From contig CAYRNR010000009.1 of the NCBI GenBank assembly GCA_964425605.1, positions 1-64,000 of the forward strand: DNA of 64,000 bases. Reading direction: 5' to 3'. The notes under the pieces are model-generated. The model was not told the DNA's origin, made no database searches, and was given only the letters and a program-made list of their open reading frames with translations. The translations under genes were made by a program, and so were the position numbers. Positions 24,677 through 33,753 of the stretch are shown here, piece after piece (the stretch's first letter is position 1; each line of letters starts with the position of its first letter). The DNA is from CAYRNR01 sp964425605 (GTDB taxonomy: Bacteria; Myxococcota_A; UBA796; UBA9615; CAYRNR01).

Positions 24677-26620
24677 ATGCCAGCGCCGTCGCCGCAGCCC
24701 AGCGCCGGACCTCCGGAAGGCTGGAGTCGACTCCGGCCTCGGGACGTCGTCGCGCTGTGCGGGATCGGCTGCGGCGCTGCGATGGCCCTGGTGTCGCTGC
24801 TGGGGCGCGGTGACTTCATCGGCACGGAGATCATCTCCCACGAGCTGGCGCGGAACGGCCCCGCCTTCCTCGTCGAGCGGCTGACCCACGACTGCGAGGG
24901 GCCAGGAACGGCCCGCTTCCACGGCGGCCTGCTCTACCACGTCCTGCTGTGGGTCTGGCTCCGCCTCGGCCACGGCGAGGGGATCATGCGGGCGTTCTCG
25001 GTGGTGTGCGGCCTGGTCTCGCTGGCCGTGCTGGGCAAGCTGGCCAGGCCCCTCGGCCGGTCGTCCGCGCTGGCCCTGGTCGCGCTCTGCGCCACGTCGC
25101 CCATGCTGCTGAACTGGTTCACCTCGGCCCGTGCCTACGGGTTGTTCTTCCTGCTGGCCGTGGCCGCCTCGGGCTGCCTCCTCGCGCTGGTCCACGCCGA
25201 GCGCCCGGCGCGGGCGATTCGCTGGGCAGGCCTGTACCTGCTCAGCGTCGTCGCGCTGCTGTACACCCACCACTTCGCGATCCACCTGCTGGCGGCCCAC
25301 GCGGCGTTCGCGCTGGTCGTCGTGGTGATCGACCGCCAGCGGATCTGGCGAACCCCCCTGGCCTGGGCGGCGGTGGGCCTCGGTGCGGCGGCAGCAGCCC
25401 CGCTGTGGCCGATCCTGCAGCTGCACCGGCTCAGCCGGGATCTGGTGGCCCGGCCGGGTGCGCCGCGGGAGTTCCTGGGAACCTGGTTCCACCACGGCGC
25501 GGAGTTCTTCACGCGGATCTTCCGCCAGTTCGACCACTTCAACCTGGTCGGCCACAGCGGCGTGGAGGCGGTGTACATCGCCGCGATCCTGGCCCTGACC
25601 GGCCTCGGCGCCATCGCGACCTGGCGGCGATCCAGGGTCCTCTTCGCCTTCTTCGCCGTGGTGCTCGTGGTCCCCATCGCGGCCCAGGCAGCCGTGGTGG
25701 CCTTCACCGGCCACACCGTCCGCGGCCTGCGTTACTACATCTACCTCGTCCCGGTGCTGCACCTCCCCTGGGTGCTGCTCGTCCAGCGCCTGTCCGGGGC
25801 CCGAACGCCCCGCTGGCGCGCCGCCTTGCCCACCGCGGTGTTGGCGTTCGCCCTCGCCCTGAACCTGGTCAGCTGCGGCTACGCCTGGAACACCCTGACC
25901 TGGTCGCGCAACCACGGGGTCACGGCCGACCGCGACGTGATCCCGGATCTCCAGCCGTGGCGGATGCAGACGGACTGGCCCGGGCTCGCCCGGTACGTTC
26001 GCGAGCAGCAACAAGGCCCCTCGATCTTGCTGACGGAGACGATCAAGGAGACGATCTACCTGGATCACTACCTCCCCGGCGAACCCAGGCTCGTGAACCT
26101 GGGCAAGGGCAGCCGCCGACCCGCCGAGGCCCTCGACGGGGCGCCCGGCGCGTCTCGCGTTCCCGTCGCCTGCACGGGGCTGCACGTGTGGCAGATCTCC
26201 ATGGGCCCGCCGCGAGAGGTGAGCCTGGCAGGACTCCACCGCGCAGAGCAGTCGGCCTTCGGGATCCTCCACCTGGTCCACTGGGAGCCCCGTGGCCGGC
26301 CGGCGGTGTGCAGCAGTGGTCCGAACGTGACGATGCTCGACGCCCACGTGGGGGACCGCGAGACCTTCACCGTGCGCACGCCGACCCCCGGCATCGTGAC
26401 CCTCACGATCCTCGCGCGGCTGGCGAACGAGCCCCCCTTCGCTGCCGGCGTCCGCGTCGCCGTGGACGGACGCCCCCCGTTGTACTACCCCGTCGGCGCC
26501 TCTGCAGCGCTCGTCCACCTCGTGGAGTTCGAGCTACCGTCGGGCACCCACAGGATCGTCGCGGAGATCGTGCCTGCCCAGGAGGCGGACCCGGGCGCCT
26601 GCTGGTCCACCCAGCGTTGA
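24677..26620 (+). CDS. Probable membrane glycosyltransferase (GT39/GT83-like)
   Basis: This 647-aa protein has ten or more hydrophobic helices in its first 420 residues, and a soluble C-terminal domain of about 220 residues. The first extracytoplasmic loop carries acidic residues (FIGTEIISHELA). The LLFALAR-like segment is replaced by SPMLLNWFTSARAYGLFFLL, whose S-A-R-x-Y pattern recurs in ArnT/PMT-type (GT-C) transferases. These transfer sugars from lipid phosphates to lipids or proteins outside the inner membrane. The C-terminal domain is not recognised. CGGGAGG precedes the ATG at 24677. The assignment is by topology and a few motifs, so it is moderate only. Confidence 0.62.
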   Translation: MPAPSPQPSAGPPEGWSRLRPRDVVALCGIGCGAAMALVSLLGRGDFIGTEIISHELARNGPAFLVERLTHDCEGPGTARFHGGLLYHVLLWVWLRLGHGEGIMRAFSVVCGLVSLAVLGKLARPLGRSSALALVALCATSPMLLNWFTSARAYGLFFLLAVAASGCLLALVHAERPARAIRWAGLYLLSVVALLYTHHFAIHLLAAHAAFALVVVVIDRQRIWRTPLAWAAVGLGAAAAAPLWPILQLHRLSRDLVARPGAPREFLGTWFHHGAEFFTRIFRQFDHFNLVGHSGVEAVYIAAILALTGLGAIATWRRSRVLFAFFAVVLVVPIAAQAAVVAFTGHTVRGLRYYIYLVPVLHLPWVLLVQRLSGARTPRWRAALPTAVLAFALALNLVSCGYAWNTLTWSRNHGVTADRDVIPDLQPWRMQTDWPGLARYVREQQQGPSILLTETIKETIYLDHYLPGEPRLVNLGKGSRRPAEALDGAPGASRVPVACTGLHVWQISMGPPREVSLAGLHRAEQSAFGILHLVHWEPRGRPAVCSSGPNVTMLDAHVGDRETFTVRTPTPGIVTLTILARLANEPPFAAGVRVAVDGRPPLYYPVGASAALVHLVEFELPSGTHRIVAEIVPAQEADPGACWSTQR

Positions 26621-26642
26621 TCCGCGCGACGGAATCCGTGAG

Positions 26643-27365
26643 TCAATCGGCGTCGAGCCGGCCCCCGTCGGCGAAGACGATCTCGTTGGGATCCCAGGCC
26701 AGCGTCAGTTGATCCAGTGGGGTCCTTGCCAGGGTGAGATCGCCCTCGGCCAGGGTGCTGTACTCGAGCTGGGCCTCGAAGGTGTCCGAGGCGTGGGGCT
26801 GCAGCCCGTCGGCGTGGACCACCAGGACCGACTTGAGGTCCGCGCCGTCGCGGCCGCGAAAGATCACCGTGCCCCGGACGCGGGCCAGGGGGCGGTCCGA
26901 CAGGTTCTGGACCTGGATCTTCGCCTCGAACAGATCGATGAGCCGGCTGTGCGACGGGCTCGCCTCCTCCAGCGCGAGCTCCACCACCGTGGCCGTGGCC
27001 ACGGCCCGCATCTCCTCGAGCTTGGTCTGCCGCGCGGCCTCGTGGCGCGCCTCGACCTCCCTGAGGTCCGCCTCGACGCGCTCCTGGTCCGCTTCCCACG
27101 CCCGCTGGTCCTCCAGCGCCGCGTACACCGTCGTCCCTGGAGCGATCCCCCCGGTCCCCACCGAGCCCTCGCGGGCCTTGCGATCCGAGTAGCGGTCCAG
27201 CAGCGCTCGCTCGTCCTCGGTGATCCCGGCCAGGGCCTTCTGCAGCTTGGCGTCGCCGTCCCAGGTCACCACCTCGGCGGGGAGCTTGGTGGCGTAGGGG
27301 CTGGAGCAGCCGATCGCGATCAGCAGGGCGATGGTCGAAGCCACGAGGAAGTTGCAGGACTTCAT
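26643..27365 (-). CDS. Lipoprotein with central coiled coil, unknown function
   Basis: The 240-aa product has a lipoprotein signal peptide (LLIAIGC, Cys near residue 19). A charged helical stretch follows at about residues 80-130 (EDQRAWEADQERVEADL and onward), likely a coiled coil. The C-terminal beta-rich domain (KIQVQNLSDRPLARVRGTVIFRG) resembles domains with conserved Asn-rich turns found in lipoproteins of unknown role. GGGAGA lies seven bases before the ATG at 27365. No partner or enzyme motif is seen. Unlike its neighbours it has no Asp-rich tether. Confidence 0.7.
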   Translation of the reverse strand: MKSCNFLVASTIALLIAIGCSSPYATKLPAEVVTWDGDAKLQKALAGITEDERALLDRYSDRKAREGSVGTGGIAPGTTVYAALEDQRAWEADQERVEADLREVEARHEAARQTKLEEMRAVATATVVELALEEASPSHSRLIDLFEAKIQVQNLSDRPLARVRGTVIFRGRDGADLKSVLVVHADGLQPHASDTFEAQLEYSTLAEGDLTLARTPLDQLTLAWDPNEIVFADGGRLDAD

Positions 27366-27427
27366 TGCGTTTCTCCCTTCCTCGCGTCGGATGATATCGC
27401 AGTTCGGCCGTCGAGCGGGCGCCGGTG

Positions 27428-29833
27428 TCAGTTCACCGACCAGGTGTCGCCGGTCCTGACGTAGGCCTCTCCGTCGGCCAGGGCCGGGTAGAACACCAGC
27501 GAGGTCACGGTGGCCCCCTCCCAGCCCTCGTCGCCCTGCCACTCGCCGGCTCCGCAGGACAGCACGACGTATCCTCCGTCGGGATGCGCCAGATCGGTCT
27601 CCACGCGCAGGGTCTGCCCGGGCTCCACGCCGCCGTACTCGGCCAGGGGCAGCACCGACAGCTCGTAGACCTGGTCGGACAGGTGGCAGGCCTCCAGGCC
27701 GACCTCCTCTCCGGTGCGATTCTCGAGCTCGACGTACCCCCCGGAAGGAGCGAGCCCCGACACGACGAGGTCCGTCTCTCCGAGCCCCTCCAGCCCCTCG
27801 ATTCCGTCGGCCACGAACGCGGCCCGCTCGTCCACGAAGGCGAGCATCGCCGGCGGCGCGGACGCGGCCCAGTCCTCGTACCGCCGGGTGAACACGAAGG
27901 GCTCCACCTGCAACGCCGGGGCGATCTGAACGTCGAAGGCGGTGATGGCGTCGCGCGTGGCCGCGCCGAACTCGTCGGCCAGGGCCGCGTCGAGCCGCTC
28001 GGCGAGGCGCGCGCGGAACGTCGGGCTGGAGAAGAGGCGCGTCCACAGCCAGTACTGGAAGCCCCCGGCGGCGGCGTACGCCGTGTTGCTGGCGAGATCC
28101 TGGGTGGGACGGCTGAAGGTGTCGTTGTTGAGATCCCACGGCACCATCAGGAACGCGCCGCTGTCCGGGCCTAGGACGAGGTAGTGGGCCCCGTCGACCA
28201 CCTCGGGGTTGGCGACCAGGATCTGCCCGGCCACGTAGTCGACCAGCACCTCGACGTCCAGATACGACGCGAGCTCCGCCTCCAGCTGGTGCTCCGATGC
28301 CGTGTTGAGCCACACCAGCAGGGCCTCGAGCTCGGGGCTCGGCTCGTCCTCGTTCTCCTTCTTCTCGAAGCCCTCGAGGCTCACCTGGCCCTGGTCGTCC
28401 CGGACGAGGCCGAAGTCGATGTAGCCGACCCGAAACCGATCGTCCACGCCGACTCCGCGGTCGCTCAGGAAGGCGTCGCCCACGTGCTCGATGTCGTCGT
28501 AGACGCCGTACACGCGGCCGTTGATGCGCAGCAGGACCGCGCGGGCGCGGGAGGCCACGCCCCCCATGCGATCGAACAGGTCGAAGGCGGCGAGCTGCAG
28601 CAACCGGCCGGGGGGGCTCTGTTCGGCGAGCAGCTTGAGTCGATCCCGGCCGTCGACGGAGCCCTCGTCGAGGCGGATGTAGAAGCTCCGCTTGGGGACC
28701 CAGCGGGTGGACTGGCCGCGCAGGCGCAGGATTCCGGAGCCGCCCTCCCCCCCGCAGGTGACGCTCGCCGGGACCTCCATCTCCTCCTCGGGGTGCTCGT
28801 GGATGGCCGCCAGATCAGCCTCGGCGACGGTCACGTCCAGCACGGGAAGGCCGAAGTCGGCGGTTGCCGCGACGGTGACCGGAGGGCTGTCCGCGGTGGC
28901 GCTGCTGGTGCAGTCGGGGCCCACCGCGGCCACCCGGTAGGCGATCGTCTCGCCTGCGGTGCGATCCCGATCCACGAACGACGGGATCGCGACCAGCCGG
29001 CTCGAGATCGGCTCGAATGCCGCGCCGTCCACCGAGCGGGAGATCTGCCAGCCGCGGACCGCCTGGTCCGGCCAGTCCCACCGCAGCAGCCCCTCGCCCG
29101 CGCCCGCCCTGGCCTCCAGGCCGGTCACCGTGGCGACGGCCGCGTCGGTCACGGCCTCGACCCGGACCCCCGACAGCACTGGCGGGGCCTCGGTCCGGGG
29201 GGTGAACTGCAGCTCTATCCGCCCATCCTGCGCGAGGACGTCCAGCGCCAGGTCCATACGCTGGTCCTGTCCGGCCTCGGCGGCCAGATCCAGGCCGTCC
29301 ACCAGGACGATCCCGTTCGAGGTCACGTCGAAGATCCGCAGTCCGGGCTCCGGGAAGGTGGGCTCGAGGAACATCAGCGTCACGCGGTAGAGCCCGTCGG
29401 CCACATCCACCCGATACCCCGAGAGGCCGTACACGAACGTCCGGTAGGGCTGCACCGCGGTCTGGTAGGCGTCGTGGTCGGACCACGGATTCTCGGGGCC
29501 GTGGGTTCCCACCGGGAAGATGTCCACGAACCACGAGTCCTTGCGCTGGGGTTCGCCCTCGCCGAGCCAGCCGAATCCCCGCTGCCCATCGTAGGCCCCG
29601 TCGTCCGTGTAGCCGGGCGTCAGCCCCTCCCAGCCCCCCTCGTCCCCCTCGCCCCAGCCCTCGTCGTCGCCCTCGGCCCCGGTCCACCCCACGTCGATGG
29701 CCAGGGAGCCGCTGGCACCGGCGTCGCCCGCCTCGGCCACACACTCGAACGTGACGTCAGCCGACTCGTCGCCGCAGCCCAGGGCGCACGCGAGCAGACC
29801 CGGAGCCAGCGCACGTCGGATCCAGGGAACCAT
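27428..29833 (-). CDS. CotH-kinase-family lipoprotein with Fn3-like domain
   Basis: This 801-aa protein starts with a lipoprotein signal (LLACALGC). A malectin-like region follows (about residues 90-240), then an Fn3-like domain (about 245-330). The CotH kinase-like domain (about 345-680) shows RGQSTRWVPKRSFYIRL and PWDLNNDTF, the family's lysine and metal-binding Asp patterns. A C-terminal lamin-tail-like beta domain (SGGYVELENRTGEEV) ends it. CotH proteins phosphorylate spore-coat proteins in Bacillus; the role of exported homologues elsewhere is not known. The acidic stretch GDDEGWGEGDEGGWEG sits near the N-terminus. The ATG at 29833, with GGAGG four bases upstream, is preferred over one at 29845. 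Confidence 0.83.
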   Translation of the reverse strand: MVPWIRRALAPGLLACALGCGDESADVTFECVAEAGDAGASGSLAIDVGWTGAEGDDEGWGEGDEGGWEGLTPGYTDDGAYDGQRGFGWLGEGEPQRKDSWFVDIFPVGTHGPENPWSDHDAYQTAVQPYRTFVYGLSGYRVDVADGLYRVTLMFLEPTFPEPGLRIFDVTSNGIVLVDGLDLAAEAGQDQRMDLALDVLAQDGRIELQFTPRTEAPPVLSGVRVEAVTDAAVATVTGLEARAGAGEGLLRWDWPDQAVRGWQISRSVDGAAFEPISSRLVAIPSFVDRDRTAGETIAYRVAAVGPDCTSSATADSPPVTVAATADFGLPVLDVTVAEADLAAIHEHPEEEMEVPASVTCGGEGGSGILRLRGQSTRWVPKRSFYIRLDEGSVDGRDRLKLLAEQSPPGRLLQLAAFDLFDRMGGVASRARAVLLRINGRVYGVYDDIEHVGDAFLSDRGVGVDDRFRVGYIDFGLVRDDQGQVSLEGFEKKENEDEPSPELEALLVWLNTASEHQLEAELASYLDVEVLVDYVAGQILVANPEVVDGAHYLVLGPDSGAFLMVPWDLNNDTFSRPTQDLASNTAYAAAGGFQYWLWTRLFSSPTFRARLAERLDAALADEFGAATRDAITAFDVQIAPALQVEPFVFTRRYEDWAASAPPAMLAFVDERAAFVADGIEGLEGLGETDLVVSGLAPSGGYVELENRTGEEVGLEACHLSDQVYELSVLPLAEYGGVEPGQTLRVETDLAHPDGGYVVLSCGAGEWQGDEGWEGATVTSLVFYPALADGEAYVRTGDTWSVN

Positions 29834-29884
29834 ACGACCTCCCATGTCCAGGGTACGCAGGGGCGTGCGGGATGGGGCGTCTTT

Positions 29885-31315
29885 CTAGGCTTCCGTGGGG
29901 AGGCGCAGGGCCCCGACCCCGGACATGTCGATACCCTCGCGCGCGGCCGTGGCGAGCAGCAGCTTGCCCAGGGCCGCCGGATCGTCGGGTCGCCCCGCGG
30001 GATCCCGGGAGAGCAGGGCGTCGAGCAGGGCGCTCAGCGGTCTCGGCAGGTTCCGGCGGCGGCGGCGGATCGACGGCGGGTCCTCGTTGACCTTCTGGGT
30101 CATGATCGAGAGCGGATCGGGCCCGTCGAAGGGGTAGGTGCCGGACAGCAGGTAGAAGGCCGTCGAACCCAGGGCGTAGAGGTCGGCCCGGGTGTCCAGC
30201 TCGTCGGTCCCCATGGCCTGCTCGGGGGCCATGTACTGGGGGGTCCCGAGGACGGAGCCCACCAGGGTCAGGCGGTTGTCGGCGGAGAGGGAGCGGGCGA
30301 TGCCGAAGTCGGCGAGCTTGACGCTGTTGGCCTCGCCCACGAGCAGGTTGTCGGGCTTGATGTCGCGGTGGACCAGGTGGTGTCGTCTCCACGCGTAGTC
30401 CAGCGCGCGGGCCGCGCCGACCATCCAGTGCAGCACGAGGCTCACGGGCAGGGGGCCGAGCTCCTGCAGCCAGCGCTGGGCCGTGCCGTTGGGCACGTAC
30501 TCGGTGATCATGTAGAGCACGCCGGTCCGCGTCTGGGCGAATTCGACGGTGCGGGTGATGTTCGGATGGTCGAGGGCCGCGGTGAGCTCCATCTCCTGGA
30601 CGAAGCGATCCTGGGACCGGGTCTTCCGCGCGGTGTCGGGCCGCAGGGTCTTGAGCGCGAAGCGCTCGCCCTTGGCGTCCTCGACGAGGAACACGGTCCC
30701 CATGCCGCCGCTCCCGAGGCGCCGGACCTGCAGGAAGTTCTTCAGATCTGCGGGCCAGTCCCGGCCCGGTCGAGCGCGGGGCCCGGGCTCCTGGAGGGTC
30801 TGGATGTCGTCGAAGTGCTGGAGGACCAGGACGGTGAACTCGTGCTCCCCTTCGCCGGTCCGCGAGGCGCGCACGCGGTAACGGACGCTCTCCCCGCCCT
30901 CGGGCCGGACCAGGTCGATGCGGCACTGGGAGTCGACCGGGTCATCCCCCTTGCGTGCGTCGAGCATGGCGTGAAGCGCACCGCAGAACCGGCACGAGCG
31001 CGACGTCCCGCAGCCGTCCTCGCCCACGTCGGAGAAGCGGCAGCCCACCACCTCGCCGAGCCGCCTCCCCACCATCTGATCCGCCGAGAGGTCCCCCAGG
31101 GGTGTGGAGGGGGTGGTGCGAGCGAGCAGGATCTGCCGCTGGTGGTTGAGCACCAGCACGGTGCCGTCGATCCAGTCCAGCAACGCCTTGAGCATGGGGC
31201 TGTGGTGGACAGCCTCGAGCATCAGGGCCAGCTCGCCGGTGTCGGCCCGCCCGGACGGCGCCGGCGGCGCGTCGGGCAGCGTCTCGTCGACCACGGTCGC
31301 CGGAACAGGGGTCAT
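29885..31315 (-). CDS. PAS-domain Ser/Thr protein kinase
   Basis: The 476-aa protein has an N-terminal PAS-like domain (about residues 30-155) with a cysteine pattern (GCRFSD...GCGTSRSCRFCGA). This pattern is known from a PAS subgroup and is likely to hold a metal or iron-sulfur centre. The kinase domain (about 190-440) has GSGGMG, the FALK lysine, HRDIKPDN, DFG and APE, so it should be active. There is no transmembrane helix, so it probably senses an intracellular redox or metal signal. Its ATG overlaps the TGA of lnt (ATGA), so kinase and Lnt are probably made together. GAGGAGAG precedes the start. Confidence 0.88.
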   Translation of the reverse strand: MTPVPATVVDETLPDAPPAPSGRADTGELALMLEAVHHSPMLKALLDWIDGTVLVLNHQRQILLARTTPSTPLGDLSADQMVGRRLGEVVGCRFSDVGEDGCGTSRSCRFCGALHAMLDARKGDDPVDSQCRIDLVRPEGGESVRYRVRASRTGEGEHEFTVLVLQHFDDIQTLQEPGPRARPGRDWPADLKNFLQVRRLGSGGMGTVFLVEDAKGERFALKTLRPDTARKTRSQDRFVQEMELTAALDHPNITRTVEFAQTRTGVLYMITEYVPNGTAQRWLQELGPLPVSLVLHWMVGAARALDYAWRRHHLVHRDIKPDNLLVGEANSVKLADFGIARSLSADNRLTLVGSVLGTPQYMAPEQAMGTDELDTRADLYALGSTAFYLLSGTYPFDGPDPLSIMTQKVNEDPPSIRRRRRNLPRPLSALLDALLSRDPAGRPDDPAALGKLLLATAAREGIDMSGVGALRLPTEA

Positions 31316-32874
31316 GATCGGCGCTCTCCTCGGGGCTCCTCTCCATGGTCGCTCTTTTGTCTCGAGCGCACAAACACGGTGGCACCCACGGTCCCCAGCG
31401 CTGCGACCACGCACAACCACGCGAAGAGGTTGCCGACGCGCGAGTACACGGTCGGGAACCGGCGGACGGGCACGTCCTCCACCAGCACGGTCTGCTCGAA
31501 CAGCTCGGACCGCGCGCGCACGCGGCCGGTGGCGTCGACCACGGCGCTGATCCCGGTGTTGGCCACGCGGACCACGGACACGCCGTGCTCGGTGGCGCGC
31601 GGGACCACCACCATGAGGAACTGGTGGGGGAAGATGGTGTCGCCGAACCACGCGTCATGGGTGAGGTTGATCAGCACATCGGTGTCGGGGCCGGCCTGCC
31701 GGCGGGCCACGCTGGCCTTGCACCCCTCGTAGCAGATCAGCGGAGCGACCCCCAGCTCGCCGTCGGGACCGTCGAAGCGCAGGGTCGAGGGGCCCTCGCC
31801 CGGGGTCAGCGCGTGGAGGTTCTCGGCGATGTCCGCGAGGGCCGGGAAGACGTCCGACAGGGGCATGTACTCGCCGAACGGGATGAGCACGAGCTTGTCG
31901 TAGACCTGGCGCTGGCCCGCTGCGGCGGACTCCGGGGTCAGGGCGAGGGCGGAGTTGTACTTGTGCTTCACCCCGTCCACGGTGTCCTTGCGCACCCCAC
32001 CGATGATCAGATCGACGTCGCGATCGCCGACAAAGTCCTCGATCCACCCCCACTTGGCGCCGCGGGTGTACGGCGACGCCCCCTCGCCCCACAGCACCAG
32101 CGTCGCGCCGCGCTCGATGGCCTCGTCGCTCATCTCCAGGTGGTGTTGCAGCACTCCGGGATTTCCGAGGTCATGGCGCTCCTCCACCCCGAGGTTGGAC
32201 TGGACGAGGCCCATGCGCACCGACGGCGCCTCTGCCAGGGCGCGGTCGAGGCGGCTCACCCGCAGCGTGCCCCAGGCGACGACGGCGATGAACACCGCGG
32301 CGACCGCGGCCGCCGGGATCACGGGCCAGCGGCCCCGCCCCATGGCGGCGCGCGCGAGGGCGGCCACGGCGAGGTTCACGGCCAACACGAGGTAGCTGAT
32401 GCCGTACACGCCGGTGATGGACGCGAGCTGTAGCAGGCCCAGCCAGCGGAACTGGTGGCTTCCCTGGTACCAGGGGAACAGCAGGGGAAAGACCAGCTCG
32501 ATGGCGACCCAGATCGCGGGGACCAGCAGGATGTGCCACGGGCCGGCCCAGCGGCGCACGCGCGGCACGGCCAGCGCGAGCAGGCCGTAGGGGATGGCGC
32601 TGTACAGCACGAACAGCAGCAGCAGCAGCAGCCCCACCGCGAGGGGCAGGCCGCCGAACTCCGACGCGGTGGTCGCGAGCCACGAGCACAGCACCAGGTT
32701 GGCGACGATCCCCATCACCCAGCCCAGCAGGAATGCCTGCTTGGGGGACCTGCCCTCGAGCGCCAGCAGCAGGGGCACCCACGCCACCCACTGCAGCACG
32801 AACAGGGGCCGCGGTGGGGTGATGACGACGAACAGCGCGCCTGCGAGGATCGCCAGAGGGATCGCTCTTCTCAT
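31312..32874 (-). CDS. lnt: Apolipoprotein N-acyltransferase
   Basis: Lnt adds the third acyl chain to the N-terminal Cys of lipoproteins in the outer leaflet of the inner membrane. The 520-aa protein has the standard form: about seven N-terminal helices, then a nitrilase-like domain with the catalytic triad Glu (LWGEGASPY), Lys (YDKLVLIPFGEYMP) and Cys (LICYEG), and a last transmembrane helix. PFGEYMP is a strong family signature. GGGAGG lies before the ATG. It is first in an operon with the PAS-kinase, which overlaps it by four bases. The window encodes many lipoproteins that would be its substrates. Confidence 0.93.
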   Translation of the reverse strand: MRRAIPLAILAGALFVVITPPRPLFVLQWVAWVPLLLALEGRSPKQAFLLGWVMGIVANLVLCSWLATTASEFGGLPLAVGLLLLLLFVLYSAIPYGLLALAVPRVRRWAGPWHILLVPAIWVAIELVFPLLFPWYQGSHQFRWLGLLQLASITGVYGISYLVLAVNLAVAALARAAMGRGRWPVIPAAAVAAVFIAVVAWGTLRVSRLDRALAEAPSVRMGLVQSNLGVEERHDLGNPGVLQHHLEMSDEAIERGATLVLWGEGASPYTRGAKWGWIEDFVGDRDVDLIIGGVRKDTVDGVKHKYNSALALTPESAAAGQRQVYDKLVLIPFGEYMPLSDVFPALADIAENLHALTPGEGPSTLRFDGPDGELGVAPLICYEGCKASVARRQAGPDTDVLINLTHDAWFGDTIFPHQFLMVVVPRATEHGVSVVRVANTGISAVVDATGRVRARSELFEQTVLVEDVPVRRFPTVYSRVGNLFAWLCVVAALGTVGATVFVRSRQKSDHGEEPRGERRS

Positions 32875-32980
32875 GGGCCGCCTCCCGCGGGGCAGTGTAC
32901 CGGCCGCGGGGGGATGCGCAAGGGCGCCCGGCGCCGCGCGCTTGACTTGCCGCGGGCCCGGGGCCAGAACAACGGCCAAG

Positions 32981-33214
32981 ATGGACGACAGCCGCCCCTC
33001 CAAGAGACCCAGCCGGAGCCCTCGGCGAAGCCGCCGCCCGCGCCACCGCGAGTGCCCCCTGTGTCACGAGACGGTGGCCTTCTGCTGGACCTGCCGGTGC
33101 GGCTTCCACATGTGCCAGGCCTGCATGCACGACAACCTCTGGGGCGTGACGTGCAACAACATCACCTGGCACTGCCCGGACTGCGGCAAGTCCAACGGGT
33201 TCGGCAACCAGTAG
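32981..33214 (+). CDS. Small cysteine-rich zinc-finger protein
   Basis: The 77-aa product has a basic N-terminus (about 25 residues rich in Arg, Ser and Pro). A compact cysteine/histidine module follows: CPLCH, CWTCRCGFHMCQACM and CPDCGKSNGF. The arrangement could hold two or three zinc ions as a zinc ribbon or treble clef. Similar short proteins occur in deltaproteobacterial genomes, but none has a known role that I can name. The basic N-terminal arm would suit nucleic-acid binding (inference). The ribosome site is weak. It is divergent from lnt and lies 11 bases before the phosphatase gene, so they may be co-transcribed. Confidence 0.68.
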   Translation: MDDSRPSKRPSRSPRRSRRPRHRECPLCHETVAFCWTCRCGFHMCQACMHDNLWGVTCNNITWHCPDCGKSNGFGNQ

Positions 33215-33225
33215 CTGGAGGCGCC

Positions 33226-33750
33226 ATGTCTGCTTCGCGAACCCTGCTCGTGCTGGTGATCCTGGTCCTGGGGATCGCCCCTCCGGCGGCAGCGGCCGAC
33301 GAGCCCCTGGTGGTGTTCCTCGTGCGGCACGCCGAGAAGGTGGACTCCTCGGAGGACCCGCAGCTGACCGAAGCTGGCCGCGAGCGCGCGGCACTCCTGG
33401 CGCGCACCCTGCGTGACGCCCACATCGAGCGGGTGCACAGCAGCGACTACGTCCGCACGCGGGACACCGCGGCGCCCGCAGCCACCCTGACGCGCACCGA
33501 GGTCCAGCTGTACGACGCCGGCGACATCCCCGCCCTCGTCGCGAAGCTGAAGGCCACCGGGGGGCGCCACCTGGTCGTGGGGCACAGCAACACGACCCCC
33601 GAGGCGGTGAAGCTCCTCGGCGGAGATCCCGGCTCCCCCATCGAGGAGTCCAACGACTACGACCGCCTCTACGTGGTCACGGTGGGGACGGATGGCGTCG
33701 CCAGTACGGTGCTGCTGCGGTTCGGGAGGCCGCCGGTCGGCAAGCCCTGA
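33226..33750 (+). CDS. Exported histidine phosphatase (SixA/phosphoglycerate mutase-like)
   Basis: This 174-aa protein has a cleavable signal peptide (ending near PPAAAADEP). The histidine phosphatase core has the catalytic RHAEK, a second Arg in HSSDYVRTRDTA, an acidic residue, and the second His in VVGHSNT. The size and motifs resemble SixA-like phosphatases rather than true phosphoglycerate mutases. Because it is exported, the substrate is probably a periplasmic phosphomonoester. GGAGG lies five bases before the ATG. It is convergent with the metallophosphoesterase gene, with only three bases between the stops. Confidence 0.85.
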   Translation: MSASRTLLVLVILVLGIAPPAAAADEPLVVFLVRHAEKVDSSEDPQLTEAGRERAALLARTLRDAHIERVHSSDYVRTRDTAAPAATLTRTEVQLYDAGDIPALVAKLKATGGRHLVVGHSNTTPEAVKLLGGDPGSPIEESNDYDRLYVVTVGTDGVASTVLLRFGRPPVGKP

Positions 33751-33753
33751 GGT

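Noticed and set aside
28184..31732. Long plus-strand open frame over the CotH and kinase genes
   Set aside because: It is the antisense shadow of well-supported minus-strand genes in GC-rich DNA. Its translation is low-complexity and has no domain signal.
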